Shown here piece after piece: positions 1-9,609 of a DNA stretch of 64,000 bases. A program made the position numbers and the translations under genes. The DNA is from Pleurocapsa sp. FMAR1. Its GTDB lineage: Bacteria > Cyanobacteriota > Cyanobacteriia > Cyanobacteriales > Xenococcaceae. The stretch's first letter is position 1, and each line of letters starts with the position of its first letter. The stretch spans positions 2,294,001 through 2,358,000 of the forward strand of contig NZ_OY762512.1 in assembly GCF_963665995.1 (NCBI RefSeq). Direction: 5' to 3'. The notes under the pieces are model-generated. The model saw nothing but the letters and a program-made list of their open reading frames with translations. It did not search any database and was not told where the DNA came from.

Positions 1-861
1 GTGCTGTTTTTGCAAGGTAAAGGCTTTCGCTACGTCGAAGCTTTAGTGATTACTATTATGACTGTGATTGGTGTTTGCTTCATCGTTGAATTAATCGTTT
101 CTCGTCCTGATGTAGCCGATGTTCTCCAAGGCTTTATCCCTCAGTCAGAAGTGGTGCGAAACCCAACGGCACTTTACATCGCGATAGGAATTTTGGGGGC
201 GACTGTCATGCCCCACAACCTTTATCTACATTCTTCGATTGTGCAAACGCGCGCTTGGCAAGAAACTCCTGAAAAAAAGCGTGAAGCCATCAAATTTGCC
301 ACTATTGATTCAACCGTTGCCTTAACACTTGCTTTGTTTATTAACGCTGCTATTTTAATTTTATCGGCGGCAACTTTCCACTTTTCCAATCATCAAGATG
401 TAGCAGAAATTCAAGATGCGTACAAGTTGCTGTCACCTGTGCTGGGATTTGCGCCTGCAAGTATCCTCTTTGCGATCGCCTTGCTGGCATCAGGACAAAA
501 CTCGACCTTGACTGGAACTTTAGCTGGACAGATTGTAATGGAAGGGTTTTTGCAAATTCGACTTAGACCTTGGCTACGACGCTTGCTGACTCGTATGGTA
601 GCGATTGTTCCAGCCCTTTTAACCATTTTATTTTTGGGAGAAGGTAGCACTACTAATTTGTTGGTTCTAAGTCAGGTAATTCTCAGTTTACAGCTTTCTT
701 TTGCCGTGATTCCACTGGTAATGTTCACTAGCGATCGCCGTTTGATGGGAGAGTTTGTCAATCCTCGTTGGCTCAAAATTTTGGCTGGAGCAGTTGCTAC
801 AATTATCGTCGGTTTGAATCTTTGGCTGCTATGGCAAACATTTCTGGAGTGGCTCAATTAA
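1..861 (+). CDS. NRAMP-family divalent metal transporter (C-terminal part)
   Basis: This is the 3' part of a proton-coupled Mn2+/Fe2+ transporter of the NRAMP/MntH family, acting in the plasma membrane. The reading frame is open at base 1, so the N-terminus, including the TM1 metal-binding motif, lies outside the window; 286 residues remain of a family length of roughly 400-450. The motif MPHNLYLHS at about residues 70-78 is the family signature of TM6, whose Met helps bind the metal. Hydrophobic segments continue to the end at about residues 100-125, 150-165, 195-215, 220-240 and 260-280. Assignment to the family is firm; the exact metal is not shown by the sequence. No same-strand partner follows it. 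Confidence 0.9.
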   Translation: MLFLQGKGFRYVEALVITIMTVIGVCFIVELIVSRPDVADVLQGFIPQSEVVRNPTALYIAIGILGATVMPHNLYLHSSIVQTRAWQETPEKKREAIKFATIDSTVALTLALFINAAILILSAATFHFSNHQDVAEIQDAYKLLSPVLGFAPASILFAIALLASGQNSTLTGTLAGQIVMEGFLQIRLRPWLRRLLTRMVAIVPALLTILFLGEGSTTNLLVLSQVILSLQLSFAVIPLVMFTSDRRLMGEFVNPRWLKILAGAVATIIVGLNLWLLWQTFLEWLN

Positions 862-1056
862 CAATGAACAACAGCATTTTATAATCAGAGATTGGCTGGA
901 AAGCATTCCAAATTCTAGGAAGATTAATCGAACTTTGTAAATTGTCTTGATTACTATAACTTCTAAAGCAGGACACATAAAAGCGCAGCGTTCAGCGACA
1001 ACTAGAATTTCTAACAGTGAACCAAGATTCCAATTCCGTCCGTTGCAACGCAATTG

Positions 1057-1803
1057 TTAGCCGAGAAATTTCAAGAGTGATGTTAACTTAGATTTTTCAA
1101 CCACGTACACTTTGCGTAGCTTTTCAGAAGGTAGCGATACCTTAGCATCAGAAAATGCCAAAATCGGAGTCACAAAATTGAAGCCTTTTTGTTTTTTTAC
1201 CTGTAAAGCTTGTCTCATGGTTTGAGCAATAAAGTCCTTTTCAAACGGATATTTTGTTCTTCCCATACAGCGATATAATTGCTTCCCATCCGTTGTCACC
1301 TTACCTTTATGGGATTTGACATCGATTACATACGCTTTGTTTTGAGGAGAGATACATACAATATCAGCATCTCCCAGTTTGTTACCTAAGTACATACCAT
1401 ACTCAACTTGCCAACCTTCATGCTCTAGCTGAGATATTTCTTTGCCAATAGATTCTTCTCCTTCAGCACCTTGATCGGCATTATTAGCTTGCTTCCATAA
1501 AAAAACAGCATTTGTTGCTAATCCTAAAGCAATGACAATAAACGGCACATATAATATAGGCGACCAATTTAACGAAGACTGTGGTTGAGAAGAATTATTA
1601 GGGGAGAGTTGCCTCAGAAGTTTATCAAAAGTTTTGACCAGAAAAATTGGCAGAAAAAAGACGAATCCTGCCGAGGCGAACGAAGTGACTGCCTTCATTC
1701 GCCTTTTTAAAGCTAGTTTACGTATATTCTGCCCTGCTTGACGACCTAGTTTAGGCATAAGAACTGATGTTGTTGAAAGCAAAATTCTCTCAGGAAAACC
1801 CAA
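1057..1803 (-). CDS. Membrane-anchored NERD-domain protein
   Basis: This is a predicted membrane protein with a nuclease-related domain (NERD). Two hydrophobic segments at about residues 42-58 and 83-103 are followed by a soluble domain from about 115 to the end. That domain contains GDADIV at 144-149 and VIDVKSHKGKV at 159-169, the conserved Asp and D-x-K positions of the NERD/restriction-endonuclease-like fold. Known NERD proteins are diverse and poorly characterised; a nuclease or DNA-processing role is inference from the fold. It is a single gene with no operon partner and faces the NRAMP gene tail-to-tail. Confidence 0.75.
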   Translation of the reverse strand: MGFPERILLSTTSVLMPKLGRQAGQNIRKLALKRRMKAVTSFASAGFVFFLPIFLVKTFDKLLRQLSPNNSSQPQSSLNWSPILYVPFIVIALGLATNAVFLWKQANNADQGAEGEESIGKEISQLEHEGWQVEYGMYLGNKLGDADIVCISPQNKAYVIDVKSHKGKVTTDGKQLYRCMGRTKYPFEKDFIAQTMRQALQVKKQKGFNFVTPILAFSDAKVSLPSEKLRKVYVVEKSKLTSLLKFLG

Positions 1804-1945
1804 GGCGGTTTTGTAAGCTAGCTATTTATTAGACACAAACTCTTCTTAGATATTAACTCTACAATTTTCATTTTATATACTCTCTAGTATCACAAAGCGA
1901 TCGCCTGAAAGCCCATAGCCAATTCAAGTAAAGCAATTGATCGGA

Positions 1946-2278
1946 TTACTCTTCTTTGAGAATTAAATTAATTTGTTTTTTTAGGATCGGTATTTCTTGC
2001 TCAATTATTTGCCAGATGATTTTCAAATCTACTCGAAAATATTCGTGAACTAATAAGTTGCGGAAGTCAATAATATCTCGCCAAATGATTTTTGGATATT
2101 GTTTATGGGTGGCAGCAGCCATAGATCTTGCAGCTTCACCAATTATTTGTAGTTGCAGGAGTATCCAACTTTGTATTAGTTCGTTAGCGAAAAATTCTGC
2201 CTTTCCCTGAATTGCATACTTTTCAATGTTATTAATTGCTTCTTGAATGTCCCGTATTCTTTCTAGATCGCTCCTCAT
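1946..2278 (-). CDS. hepT: HepT-type ribonuclease toxin (DUF86)
   Basis: This is the toxin of a MntA/HepT toxin-antitoxin module. The 110-residue all-helical HEPN protein carries the R-X4-H-X-Y motif as R73-NLLV-H78-E-Y80, which in characterised HepT proteins forms the RNase active site and includes the Tyr that the antitoxin AMPylates. The start codon overlaps the stop of the upstream antitoxin gene by 4 bases, implying translational coupling. All motif residues are present, so the toxin looks intact. Its RNA target cannot be read from the sequence. Confidence 0.88.
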   Translation of the reverse strand: MRSDLERIRDIQEAINNIEKYAIQGKAEFFANELIQSWILLQLQIIGEAARSMAAATHKQYPKIIWRDIIDFRNLLVHEYFRVDLKIIWQIIEQEIPILKKQINLILKEE

Positions 2279-2568
2279 AGGGTTAAAGACTCTAGAAGAA
2301 CTTCATCGCGGATTCTTGCTTTTAGCCCTTCGGTGGTTACTACATCTACTTTGATGCCTAGTAAGTTTTCGAGATCTCGTATAAGGCGCACAGGAAACCA
2401 TGGGCTAATTTTATCTAGGTCGTAATCTACTAGCAGATCTAAATCGCTGTTGTGGTCAGCTTTTCCTTTGGCAACAGAACCAAATACCCGCACATTGAAA
2501 GCTCCATGTTGTGCAGCAATTTCTTTGATTTTTTCTTTTATGGCTGGGGTTAAATCATCGAGAGTCAT
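2275..2568 (-). CDS. mntA: MntA-type nucleotidyltransferase antitoxin
   Basis: This is the minimal nucleotidyltransferase antitoxin partner of HepT. The 97-residue protein has the family signature G-S-X10-D-X-D as G30-S31 and D42-L-D44, with a third acidic residue at about D49. In studied pairs MntA transfers AMP to the Tyr of the HepT motif and so inactivates it. It is the first gene of the pair and overlaps hepT by 4 bases. The HepT/MntA order and overlap are the classical arrangement. Confidence 0.88.
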   Translation of the reverse strand: MTLDDLTPAIKEKIKEIAAQHGAFNVRVFGSVAKGKADHNSDLDLLVDYDLDKISPWFPVRLIRDLENLLGIKVDVVTTEGLKARIRDEVLLESLTL

Positions 2569-2749
2569 GGCTACACTTCAAAGGAACTAAATTAATTTTA
2601 ACGACTCACATAAATATTTTTTGTAACAAACTTTTTGTCTTTTAGTATCGTTTTCTATTTGCTCGATAGCTGGATCGCTGTAGCAAACGGTAAAGTCAAA
2701 TATTAGAATCAATAAAAATTTTAGCTATTGTTTTGAATTTATCGACATA

Positions 2750-3235
2750 ATGAAGCAGAAATATCAGGAGTTTATAATCAGAGATTGGCAAAAAGGCGAT
2801 CGCATGGCAGCAGCAGAGGTAATTAGAACGGTATTAGAAGAATATGGTTTGCCTTGGCAACCAGAATTGGCAGATCGCGATGTGATTGAGATTGAGTCGG
2901 CATATCTAGAGACTGGAGGGGAATTTTGGGTAGTTGAGAAAAATTCGACTATAGTAGGCACGGCAGCATATCAACCGATAAGTAGAGGACAAAACGCCGT
3001 TGAAATTCGCAAAATGTATTTATTGCCAGAAATTAGAGGCAAGGGATTGGGTAAATATTTATTGCAGGAGTTAGAAAAAGCGATCGCCGTTAAAGATTAT
3101 CAAGAAATTTGGCTAGAAACTGCATCTATATTAAAAGAGGCAGTAGTATTATACGAACGCAGTGGCTATCAACCTGTTAATGATGTGGAAACAGAAAGAT
3201 GTGATTTGGCTTATCTTAAAAAAATACATCCTTAG
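2750..3235 (+). CDS. GNAT-family N-acetyltransferase
   Basis: This is a 161-residue acetyl-CoA-dependent acetyltransferase. Motif A is seen as VEIRKMYLLPEIRGKGLG at about 84-101, with the pyrophosphate-binding R-x-x-G-x-G at 96-101, and is followed by the helix that pairs with the acetyl-CoA chain. A C-terminal segment with YERSGYQPV fits motif B. The acceptor substrate is unknown. It lies 28 bases upstream of the glucokinase gene on the same strand, so the two may be co-transcribed, although their functions need not be linked. Confidence 0.85.
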   Translation: MKQKYQEFIIRDWQKGDRMAAAEVIRTVLEEYGLPWQPELADRDVIEIESAYLETGGEFWVVEKNSTIVGTAAYQPISRGQNAVEIRKMYLLPEIRGKGLGKYLLQELEKAIAVKDYQEIWLETASILKEAVVLYERSGYQPVNDVETERCDLAYLKKIHP

Positions 3236-3263
3236 ATATTTATAGATAGAAACAAAATAAGAT

Positions 3264-4304
3264 ATGTTTTTACTAGCTGGAGATATTGGCGGAACTAAGA
3301 CGATTTTACGTTTAGTAGAAGTCACTGAAGTCACGCTGACAGAAAAGACTTTTAAAACGGTTAAGGATGCACAGTATATTAGTGCTAGTTTTCCTGATTT
3401 GGTGCCGATGGTGCGGGAGTTTTTAGCACAGGATAAATACATTAAACCCCAAATAGCCTGTTTTGCGATCGCTGGTCCCGTTGTTAATAATACCTGTAGC
3501 CTCACTAACCTCAACTGGGTTCTGGATACACAACGGCTAGAAATGGAATTAGACATCCCTCAAATTAGCCTGATTAATGATTTTGCTGCCAATAGCTTTG
3601 GCATTTTGGGCTTAAAAGATTTTGATGTCCATACCCTACAGGCAGGAGAAGCCAGAGAAGATGCGCCCATCGCCGTAATTGGTGCAGGAACGGGATTGGG
3701 GCAAGCTTTTCTAATTCCTCAAGGGAAAAAATATCAAATTTTTGCCAGCGAAGGAGGACACGCAGATTTTGCCCCTCGCAATGATTTGGAAATCAAGTTA
3801 CTAAAATATTTGCGGACTAAATTAAACGTCGAACATATTTCCGTAGAAAGAGTAGTTTCTGGACAGGGAATTGCCTCTATTTATCAGTTTTTGCGAGATA
3901 CTAATTTTGCGACCGAATCGCCTGAAATTGGCGATCGCATCAAAGCTTGGGAAAAAGAACCGAAAAAAATTATCGATCCTGCTGCAATTATTGCTCAAGC
4001 GGCATTTAAACAAAGCGATCGCCTGTGTGAAAAAACAATGACCATGTTTATAGAAGCTTATGGCGCAGAGACTGGTAATCTGGCTTTAAAACTGCTTTCC
4101 TATGGTGGAATTTACATTGCAGGAGGAATTGCAGCCAAGGTTTTACCTTTAATGCAGGAAGGTAGATTTCTAGATACTTTCAAGGAAAAGGGCAGAGTTA
4201 GTACTCTGATCCAAGAAATTCCTGTCCACATTGTTTTAAATCCCCAGGTAGGTCTAGTTGGTTCGGTACTTTATGGGTTGCAGCACCAAGACATAGATCA
4301 TTGA
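3264..4304 (+). CDS. glk: Glucokinase
   Basis: This is an ATP-dependent glucokinase of the Glk family (glucose to glucose 6-phosphate), cytoplasmic, 346 residues, the normal length for cyanobacterial members. Visible motifs are the N-terminal phosphate loop DIGGTKT (7-13), the catalytic-Asp region LINDFAANSFG (103-113), the second phosphate-binding loop GAGTGLG (140-146) and the sugar-binding EGGH (163-166). It supports use of free glucose and sugars released from glycogen. The start ATG gives the canonical N-terminus. No terminator hairpin is obvious just downstream. Confidence 0.95.
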   Translation: MFLLAGDIGGTKTILRLVEVTEVTLTEKTFKTVKDAQYISASFPDLVPMVREFLAQDKYIKPQIACFAIAGPVVNNTCSLTNLNWVLDTQRLEMELDIPQISLINDFAANSFGILGLKDFDVHTLQAGEAREDAPIAVIGAGTGLGQAFLIPQGKKYQIFASEGGHADFAPRNDLEIKLLKYLRTKLNVEHISVERVVSGQGIASIYQFLRDTNFATESPEIGDRIKAWEKEPKKIIDPAAIIAQAAFKQSDRLCEKTMTMFIEAYGAETGNLALKLLSYGGIYIAGGIAAKVLPLMQEGRFLDTFKEKGRVSTLIQEIPVHIVLNPQVGLVGSVLYGLQHQDIDH

Positions 4305-4656
4305 ACCTCAAGCAGGTTGATTAAACTCAAGTCTATTCCTAAAATCTACTAATATAATTTGAACAAAAATGACTCGTCTTTAAGACATTTGTAAACGTGA
4401 TTTTTAGCGATATAGGTCACACTTTCTGCTAGCCATTTATGTTCTTGAGGATTGTTTACATAATTAGAGAAAACATCTATTACGCCTAATGTGAATTGAC
4501 TTTTTGACTATCAGCTTATAAAAAGTCCAATATTTTAAGAGAAATAAAGATTTTTTTGATAACCTAACTCAAGCAGATTCAATTTTTCATCTAGATAATT
4601 AGAAATTAGCTGATGAGTGAAATCATGATTAATGTTTACGGAAGACGGCACTTAAA

Positions 4657-4726
4657 GGGGCGAATACATTCGCCCCAAGGGTCGTCACGTCAACGGACAT
4701 CACAAGGGGGCGAATGCATTCGCCCC
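4657..4726. repeat. Pair of GGGGCGAAT..ATTCGCCCC palindromes
   Basis: Two near-identical palindromes lie 50 bases apart: 4657-4676 (9-bp arms, 2-base centre AC) and 4707-4726 (perfect over 20 bases, centre GC). They sit in a GC-rich island unlike the surrounding AT-rich DNA. A related GGGG/CCCC palindrome is found inside the Ser/Thr kinase gene at 57951-57971. This is consistent with one of the small mobile palindromic repeats common in cyanobacterial genomes. A structural or terminator role is possible but not shown. Confidence 0.75.
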
Positions 4727-4854
4727 TCGTGTCCTCCCCAACAGGCGAGCGACCCCCTAAAGGGTTCAACAGTTTGCTTATGCCGGGAAACCCGTCCACC
4801 GCAACTGTCTCACCGCGTCGCCGTCAGGCGCAAGGGAACGCGCGAGATTGGGGT

Positions 4855-4874
4855 CTGGGGGAAAGTTCCCCCAG
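4855..4874. repeat. Perfect 9-bp inverted repeat (hairpin)
   Basis: The arms CTGGGGGAA and TTCCCCCAG are perfect and separated by 2 bases. A run of T appears only about 50 bases later, so it is a weak terminator candidate. It closes the GC-rich island that begins near 4650. Confidence 0.6.
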
Positions 4875-4964
4875 TATTATATTTTGGTTTTTACAGACAA
4901 ATTTTGAATAAAAATAGAAGAATCAGCTTTTTTTTATTCACATTAGACATCTATTACATTTTTC

Positions 4965-5783
4965 TTACCTAGCTGCTTGCTTTATTGGCTCAAGTAGATT
5001 TAAAGGTAAATTAAACTGATTTAGCTGCCAGCGTTCGTTTTCGGGATGTTCTAAATCATAGCCGTGATAATCTGTACCGCCTGTCATCAGGAGATCGTAT
5101 TGCTGACATAGTTCTTTGAGACGATTTACTTTATTAGCAGCATGGTGAGGATGATAAACTTCAATGCCCATTAATCCCGCCTCAACTAATTCTGGTAAAA
5201 CTTCCTCTACTTTGCCACCGCGAAATAAGTAGGGATGCGCCCAAACTGGTACTCCACCACAGTCACGAATTAAGCCAATTCCTGCTTGGATCGAAAACTT
5301 TTCATAATGAACATAGGCTGGCTGATCTTCACCGAGAAAACAGGCAAAAGCTTCTTGAACAGAATTAACATAACCTGCTTTTACCATAGCACTAGCGATA
5401 TGAGGACGACCCAAAGCCATGTTGCCTTCCAGATTGGTTATTTCTAAGGGATAACCCATCGCTGCTAGGTTAGCTACCATTTCCTTCGCTCGACGCTTTC
5501 TACCTGCTAAACGCTCTGCCAAAGGTGCTTCTAGTAATTCTCTTTGAGGATAATAGCCTAATATATGCAGCGATCGCTCGTTGTGAACAGTACTTAATTC
5601 TACTCCTGGGACGATTTCCATATTGTGGGGAGTGGCTGCTGCGATCGCCTCATCCCAACCCTGTAGGGTATCGTGATCCGTAATTGCCAAAGCTTTAACC
5701 CCTGCCTTTGCTGCCCTTTCTACTAGCTGCTGCGGAGTTAATATGCCATCAGAATAGGTGGTGTGGGTATGTAGTTCAATCAT
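4965..5783 (-). CDS. PHP-domain metal-dependent phosphoesterase
   Basis: This is a 272-residue PHP (polymerase and histidinol phosphatase) family protein of the TrpH/RNase AM type, which elsewhere hydrolyses 3',5'-nucleoside bisphosphates or trims RNA 5' ends. All metal-ligand motifs are seen: HTHTTYSDG at 5-13, ITDHDT at 34-39, PGVELS around 60, WAHP around 180 and the terminal GTDYHG around 240. The length matches stand-alone PHP proteins. Substrate is inferred from the family only. It is a single gene, convergent with glk. Confidence 0.85.
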   Translation of the reverse strand: MIELHTHTTYSDGILTPQQLVERAAKAGVKALAITDHDTLQGWDEAIAAATPHNMEIVPGVELSTVHNERSLHILGYYPQRELLEAPLAERLAGRKRRAKEMVANLAAMGYPLEITNLEGNMALGRPHIASAMVKAGYVNSVQEAFACFLGEDQPAYVHYEKFSIQAGIGLIRDCGGVPVWAHPYLFRGGKVEEVLPELVEAGLMGIEVYHPHHAANKVNRLKELCQQYDLLMTGGTDYHGYDLEHPENERWQLNQFNLPLNLLEPIKQAAR

Positions 5784-5898
5784 GCTCTTTGTAAGGGAAT
5801 AAGTAAAGAAATAGCTATTAGCTCTGGTTAAAAACTAACGCTTAGAAACCAACCTCAACGAAATTGGCGTTGCACCTTCATGGGATGGTAGAGGCTTA

Positions 5899-5926
5899 GG
5901 GGACTGGGGGACTGGGGGACTAGGGG
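5899..5926. repeat. G-rich tandem repeat, possible G-quadruplex
   Basis: Four G runs of 4-5 bases (5899-5902, 5906-5910, 5914-5918, 5923-5926) are separated by ACT or ACTA, giving a regular 8-base period. This fits the canonical four-run G-quadruplex pattern on the + strand. It lies in the 355-base gap between the PHP gene and the first glycosyltransferase gene, about 215 bases upstream of the latter. Nothing else recognisable was seen in the gap. Confidence 0.7.
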
Positions 5927-6138
5927 AATCATTAATTTTCTTTGTTCATAATCATATATGCGGCAAACCAGGCACCTTTGTGCAGCTATGCAACGCTCGA
6001 AATTTATAGTTAGCTGCTTGAACTATAGAAGTCAGAAAATCAAAAACTACTTTTATCAATCGGATTTAGCCTGATTTGATTTTCGACAAATTAGTTAAAC
6101 TCAAGTTTATTCCTAACTTATCAACTTTTTTGTCATAA

Positions 6139-7893
6139 ATGTTGAAACAAAGTAAAAATCGCTCTAACAACAGTAGCAATTGGCTTCATCTACTGTTATT
6201 ACTAGGCTGGTTAGCAATTGGTATGGTTCTAAGATTCACCAATTTAGATGCTAAACCTGCATCCTCGATTGAAATTGCGACTATGGGTTTTAGTTTAGGT
6301 CATGGTTTTACCCAGATTCCCCTAGATCGGGTTATTTCCGAATCAACTTTACTATCTCCCTTAAGATTTGATGCAGCAGTAAATTATGCCGATGTAGTCA
6401 ACCGCTTGATGACGGAAAGTACCCATCCACCACTCTATTTTTGGTTAACCTTTTGGTGGACAAAGCTATTTTCCAGTAATGGAGAAGTAGATGCTTCTTT
6501 AGAGATTGGGCGATCGCTAAGTGCTATTTTCGGTGGTTTAGCAATTCCCGCTATCTTTAGTTTGAGCTGGGTAGCTTTTCGTTCTCGGTTAGTAGCTCAC
6601 CTAGCAGCAGTATTGATGGCTGTTTCTCCCTATGGTATTTACCTTGCTCAAGAAGCTCGTCACTATACCTTGAGTATCTTATGGATTATTGCTTCACTCA
6701 CCTGTCTAATGGTGGCTACTCAGTGTATCGCTCGGCGGACTAAGCTACCAATCTGGGTAGGCTGCATCTGGATATTAGTTAACGGTCTTGGTATGGCAAC
6801 TCATTATTTCTTCTGTTTGGCTTTGGGGGCAGAAACATTGGTAATAATGGGACTGTGGTATTGGGACTTTAACAGAAAGGGGCAGGCTCAATTTAGCTTT
6901 AGTTATTGGTGGTCTATTGGTGCTGTAGGTTTGGGAACATTGGTCGGCTGTCTGGTATGGCTACCTGTAGCTAGCGGTATTTCTAGTAACGAATTAACTG
7001 ATTGGGTTCAAACCAGTTATGACTTAGATGATATTTGGCAGCCCATTCCTCGATTGCTAGCTTGGTTGATTACGATGGTGATGCTATTGCCCATTGAAGG
7101 TGTACCTACAGAGGTAATAGTCATCTCAGCTTTAGTAGTTGTGTTGTTTTTAATCTGGCTGATACCAGCTTTAATTCGAGGCATTAAATCATCACTCAAT
7201 AGCGAACTGATGCCCTTAAGAGTTTTAATCGGTTATTGGCTAGGAGCAATTCTAATTTATTTAGTGGTTATCTATGGATTAGGTAAAGACATTTCTTTAG
7301 CTGCTCGTTATCACTTTGTTTATTTTCCAGTAGTTATAGTTTTGATGGCTGTGGCTTTGGCTAATTGCCAAGCTTCTCAAGTTAAAGTATTGAGCAAAAC
7401 TAAACGCCATTGGTTTTATGCCGAGGGAAAAAGAGTAGCAATAATTGTTCTGTTGATGGGATTTATTGGCTCTCTAACCGTGATTAACAATTATGGATTT
7501 CAAAAATCTCGACACTCAGATAGTTTAGCAAATCATATTTTAGCTACCTCAACAGTTCCCAGCATAGTTACCATGACCTACGAAACTTCTTCCCAACTGC
7601 GAGAATTAATCGCCCTGGCACTCTCTTTTGAGCGTGTAAGCTCTCAGACTAAATCTTTATCCCAGTCAAAATTACCTCAATTTTTATTAGTTCAACAGAA
7701 AGATACAAATAACCAAGATATAGGCTTTTCTAGCTTAACTAAAATTCTGGCATCGCAGCCTAAACCATTAGATTTATGGGGTATAAATTTAAAAGTAGAT
7801 TCAGAGAATTTGAATCAGCTTAACTGTATTGAAGATAGCCAATCTCAATTATCAAATAGTGGTTATAAAAATCATTTGTATCATTGTCGCTAA
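6139..7893 (+). CDS. GT39/ArnT-like membrane glycosyltransferase
   Basis: This is a 584-residue integral membrane protein of the ArnT/PMT-like superfamily, which moves sugars from polyprenyl-phosphate donors in the plasma membrane. It has an N-terminal TM at about 14-30, the loop STHPPLYFWLTFWW near 95-110 (the conserved H-PP-Y-F region), and SPYGIYLAQEARHYTL near 165-180, typical of this fold, followed by many TM segments up to about residue 460. The last 120 residues form a soluble tail. Sugar and acceptor are unknown. A related gene follows 53 bases downstream, so the two probably form an operon. Confidence 0.75.
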   Translation: MLKQSKNRSNNSSNWLHLLLLLGWLAIGMVLRFTNLDAKPASSIEIATMGFSLGHGFTQIPLDRVISESTLLSPLRFDAAVNYADVVNRLMTESTHPPLYFWLTFWWTKLFSSNGEVDASLEIGRSLSAIFGGLAIPAIFSLSWVAFRSRLVAHLAAVLMAVSPYGIYLAQEARHYTLSILWIIASLTCLMVATQCIARRTKLPIWVGCIWILVNGLGMATHYFFCLALGAETLVIMGLWYWDFNRKGQAQFSFSYWWSIGAVGLGTLVGCLVWLPVASGISSNELTDWVQTSYDLDDIWQPIPRLLAWLITMVMLLPIEGVPTEVIVISALVVVLFLIWLIPALIRGIKSSLNSELMPLRVLIGYWLGAILIYLVVIYGLGKDISLAARYHFVYFPVVIVLMAVALANCQASQVKVLSKTKRHWFYAEGKRVAIIVLLMGFIGSLTVINNYGFQKSRHSDSLANHILATSTVPSIVTMTYETSSQLRELIALALSFERVSSQTKSLSQSKLPQFLLVQQKDTNNQDIGFSSLTKILASQPKPLDLWGINLKVDSENLNQLNCIEDSQSQLSNSGYKNHLYHCR

Positions 7894-7946
7894 AGTATCC
7901 TGAGCCTAATGAACCTCAAGCTTTAACTATTTTATAATTAATTTTC

Positions 7947-9584
7947 ATGAAACAAGAGCGATATCTTTACCTAACTCTGGCGATCGCCTTAATCTTATTA
8001 CTGATTAACCTCAATAGTTGGGGTGTTCTCGAAGCTAGTGAAGCTCGTTATGCGGAAATTAGCCGTGAAATGTTTCGCTCTGGGAATCTGCTTCAGCCAA
8101 CGCTGCTTAATATCTTTCACTTTCATAAGCCACCTGTAACCTTTTGGCTGACAGATTTAGGGTTTGAGTTATTTGGTATAAATGCTTTTGGAGCGAGATT
8201 TTTTTTGCAGTTTTCCCTAATTTTGCAGGGTATACTAATCTATCTTATTAGCCAGCGATTGTTTGCAGTGCGGGTTAGATCGATTTTAGCTGTTATTATC
8301 TATCTTTCTTTTCCCCTCAGCATAATGTCGGCTCGTAATCTAACCACCGACAATTTTCTAACTACGTTAGTGCTAGCGGTTATCTATGCTATGACTGTTT
8401 ACTATTGTCAGAGGCAGGTATGGGGTATTTATGCTGCTGCTTTGTTTGTTGGCATCGGCTTTTTGACTAAAGGACCAGCTATTTTTGTCGTGCCTTTTTT
8501 CTATTGGTTTTATTTGCTAATTGCGCGTCGGGTGAACTACCGAGTGCCAATTAAGCATTTAGTAATTTCCTTGATTTTGTGTCTGACTTTGGGGCTTTCC
8601 TGGTATGTGGTGGTTGCTCAACAGCTACCATCCCTCACCGATTATTTTCTAGGACGGCAACTGGCAGACAGGGTACTAGACGCAGAGACTTTTGATCGAA
8701 CCGAACCAGGATGGTATTACCTGCTTATTTTTAGTACCACTACTTTACCTTGGTTTTTCATTTATATTGCTAGCTTATTTCGTCCAGGCTACAGGCTAGT
8801 AAAAAATGTTGATGCTCGTCAGCTTTCTTTTTACTGGCTGCTGCTGCCATTTATCATTTTTAGTTTAACTAGCTCAAAGCTAATGATGTATCTATTGCCA
8901 ATCTATCCAGGGTTGGCAATGATTTTAGCTGGTTTAATTACCGAGATGAATAACTCTGACCTTAAATGGTTTACGAAGATGTTTATCGGGTTTTACTGGC
9001 TGCTGGGGGCGATCGCTTTGTTTGCTCCATTTTTTATCAGCGTCTCAGGAGCAGATTTGACAATAACTTGGCAAATGATAATTTCAGCACTGTTTATATT
9101 TGCCTTACCAATATTGATCTATCGGTTAGTGAAACATGATTCTAGATTGCGACTGAGTGCGATCGCCTTGTTTTCCATGCTGACTTTCATTGTCTACGGT
9201 GGTTATTTAATTGGCGCAAATGAGCTATCGTTCGGCGGTACTCGTCCGATTGCCAAATTCATTCAGGCTCAAGAGTTAGAGGATGAACCTGTTCTAGTTT
9301 ACAACAAGCTTTTGCCATCTTTGGCTTTCAACCTCGACCGCGACATTATTACTCTCAACGACGGTGGCGTAGAGCGCGAAACTCAATTTCAAACTAACGA
9401 TCAATGGAAAAGATTTTGGATAGACATCCGTGAGCCAACTTCAGTAGAACCCTTGAGAAATCTTGTCCAATCGCCTTCGGTTCTAGTTACGAAAAACAAG
9501 CTGCCTGACCAGTGGAGTTGGATAACACAAAGCTACAATAAGTCCAAATCCCTGGGCAAATGGACTATCTACTATCAATCTTAA
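7947..9584 (+). CDS. GT39/ArnT-like glycosyltransferase
   Basis: This is a 545-residue membrane glycosyltransferase closer to canonical ArnT than its upstream neighbour. The first periplasmic loop has EASEARYAEISREM near 28-42, the conserved acidic D/E-x-R site of the GT-C fold, then HFHKPPVTFW near 58-68, the typical KPP motif. About 11-12 hydrophobic segments follow and a short soluble C-terminus ends the protein. It likely transfers a sugar from an undecaprenyl-phosphate carrier to an envelope acceptor; which one is not evident. It follows the other GT39-like gene by 53 bases. Confidence 0.82.
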   Translation: MKQERYLYLTLAIALILLLINLNSWGVLEASEARYAEISREMFRSGNLLQPTLLNIFHFHKPPVTFWLTDLGFELFGINAFGARFFLQFSLILQGILIYLISQRLFAVRVRSILAVIIYLSFPLSIMSARNLTTDNFLTTLVLAVIYAMTVYYCQRQVWGIYAAALFVGIGFLTKGPAIFVVPFFYWFYLLIARRVNYRVPIKHLVISLILCLTLGLSWYVVVAQQLPSLTDYFLGRQLADRVLDAETFDRTEPGWYYLLIFSTTTLPWFFIYIASLFRPGYRLVKNVDARQLSFYWLLLPFIIFSLTSSKLMMYLLPIYPGLAMILAGLITEMNNSDLKWFTKMFIGFYWLLGAIALFAPFFISVSGADLTITWQMIISALFIFALPILIYRLVKHDSRLRLSAIALFSMLTFIVYGGYLIGANELSFGGTRPIAKFIQAQELEDEPVLVYNKLLPSLAFNLDRDIITLNDGGVERETQFQTNDQWKRFWIDIREPTSVEPLRNLVQSPSVLVTKNKLPDQWSWITQSYNKSKSLGKWTIYYQS

Positions 9585-9609
9585 ATTTCTAAGTTACCTT
9601 TATCTGGTA

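Larger units (their letters stand above)
4305..4964. other. 660-base intergenic region with palindromes
   Basis: There is no credible gene here. The first 300 bases are AT-rich and without pattern. From about 4650 to 4875 the base composition changes sharply to GC-rich, and this block holds two 20-base palindromes and a 20-base hairpin (listed separately). Short open frames through the block are low-complexity translations of these palindromes. The block looks like inserted repeat DNA between glk and the PHP gene, which converge on it. Confidence 0.6.

Noticed and set aside
829-1053. 74-codon minus-strand frame
   Set aside because: It overlaps the 3' end of the NRAMP gene, has no domain and no clear ribosome binding site.
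4613-4972. 119-codon open frame
   Set aside because: It runs through GC-rich palindromes, has no recognisable domain, and its composition follows the repeats.
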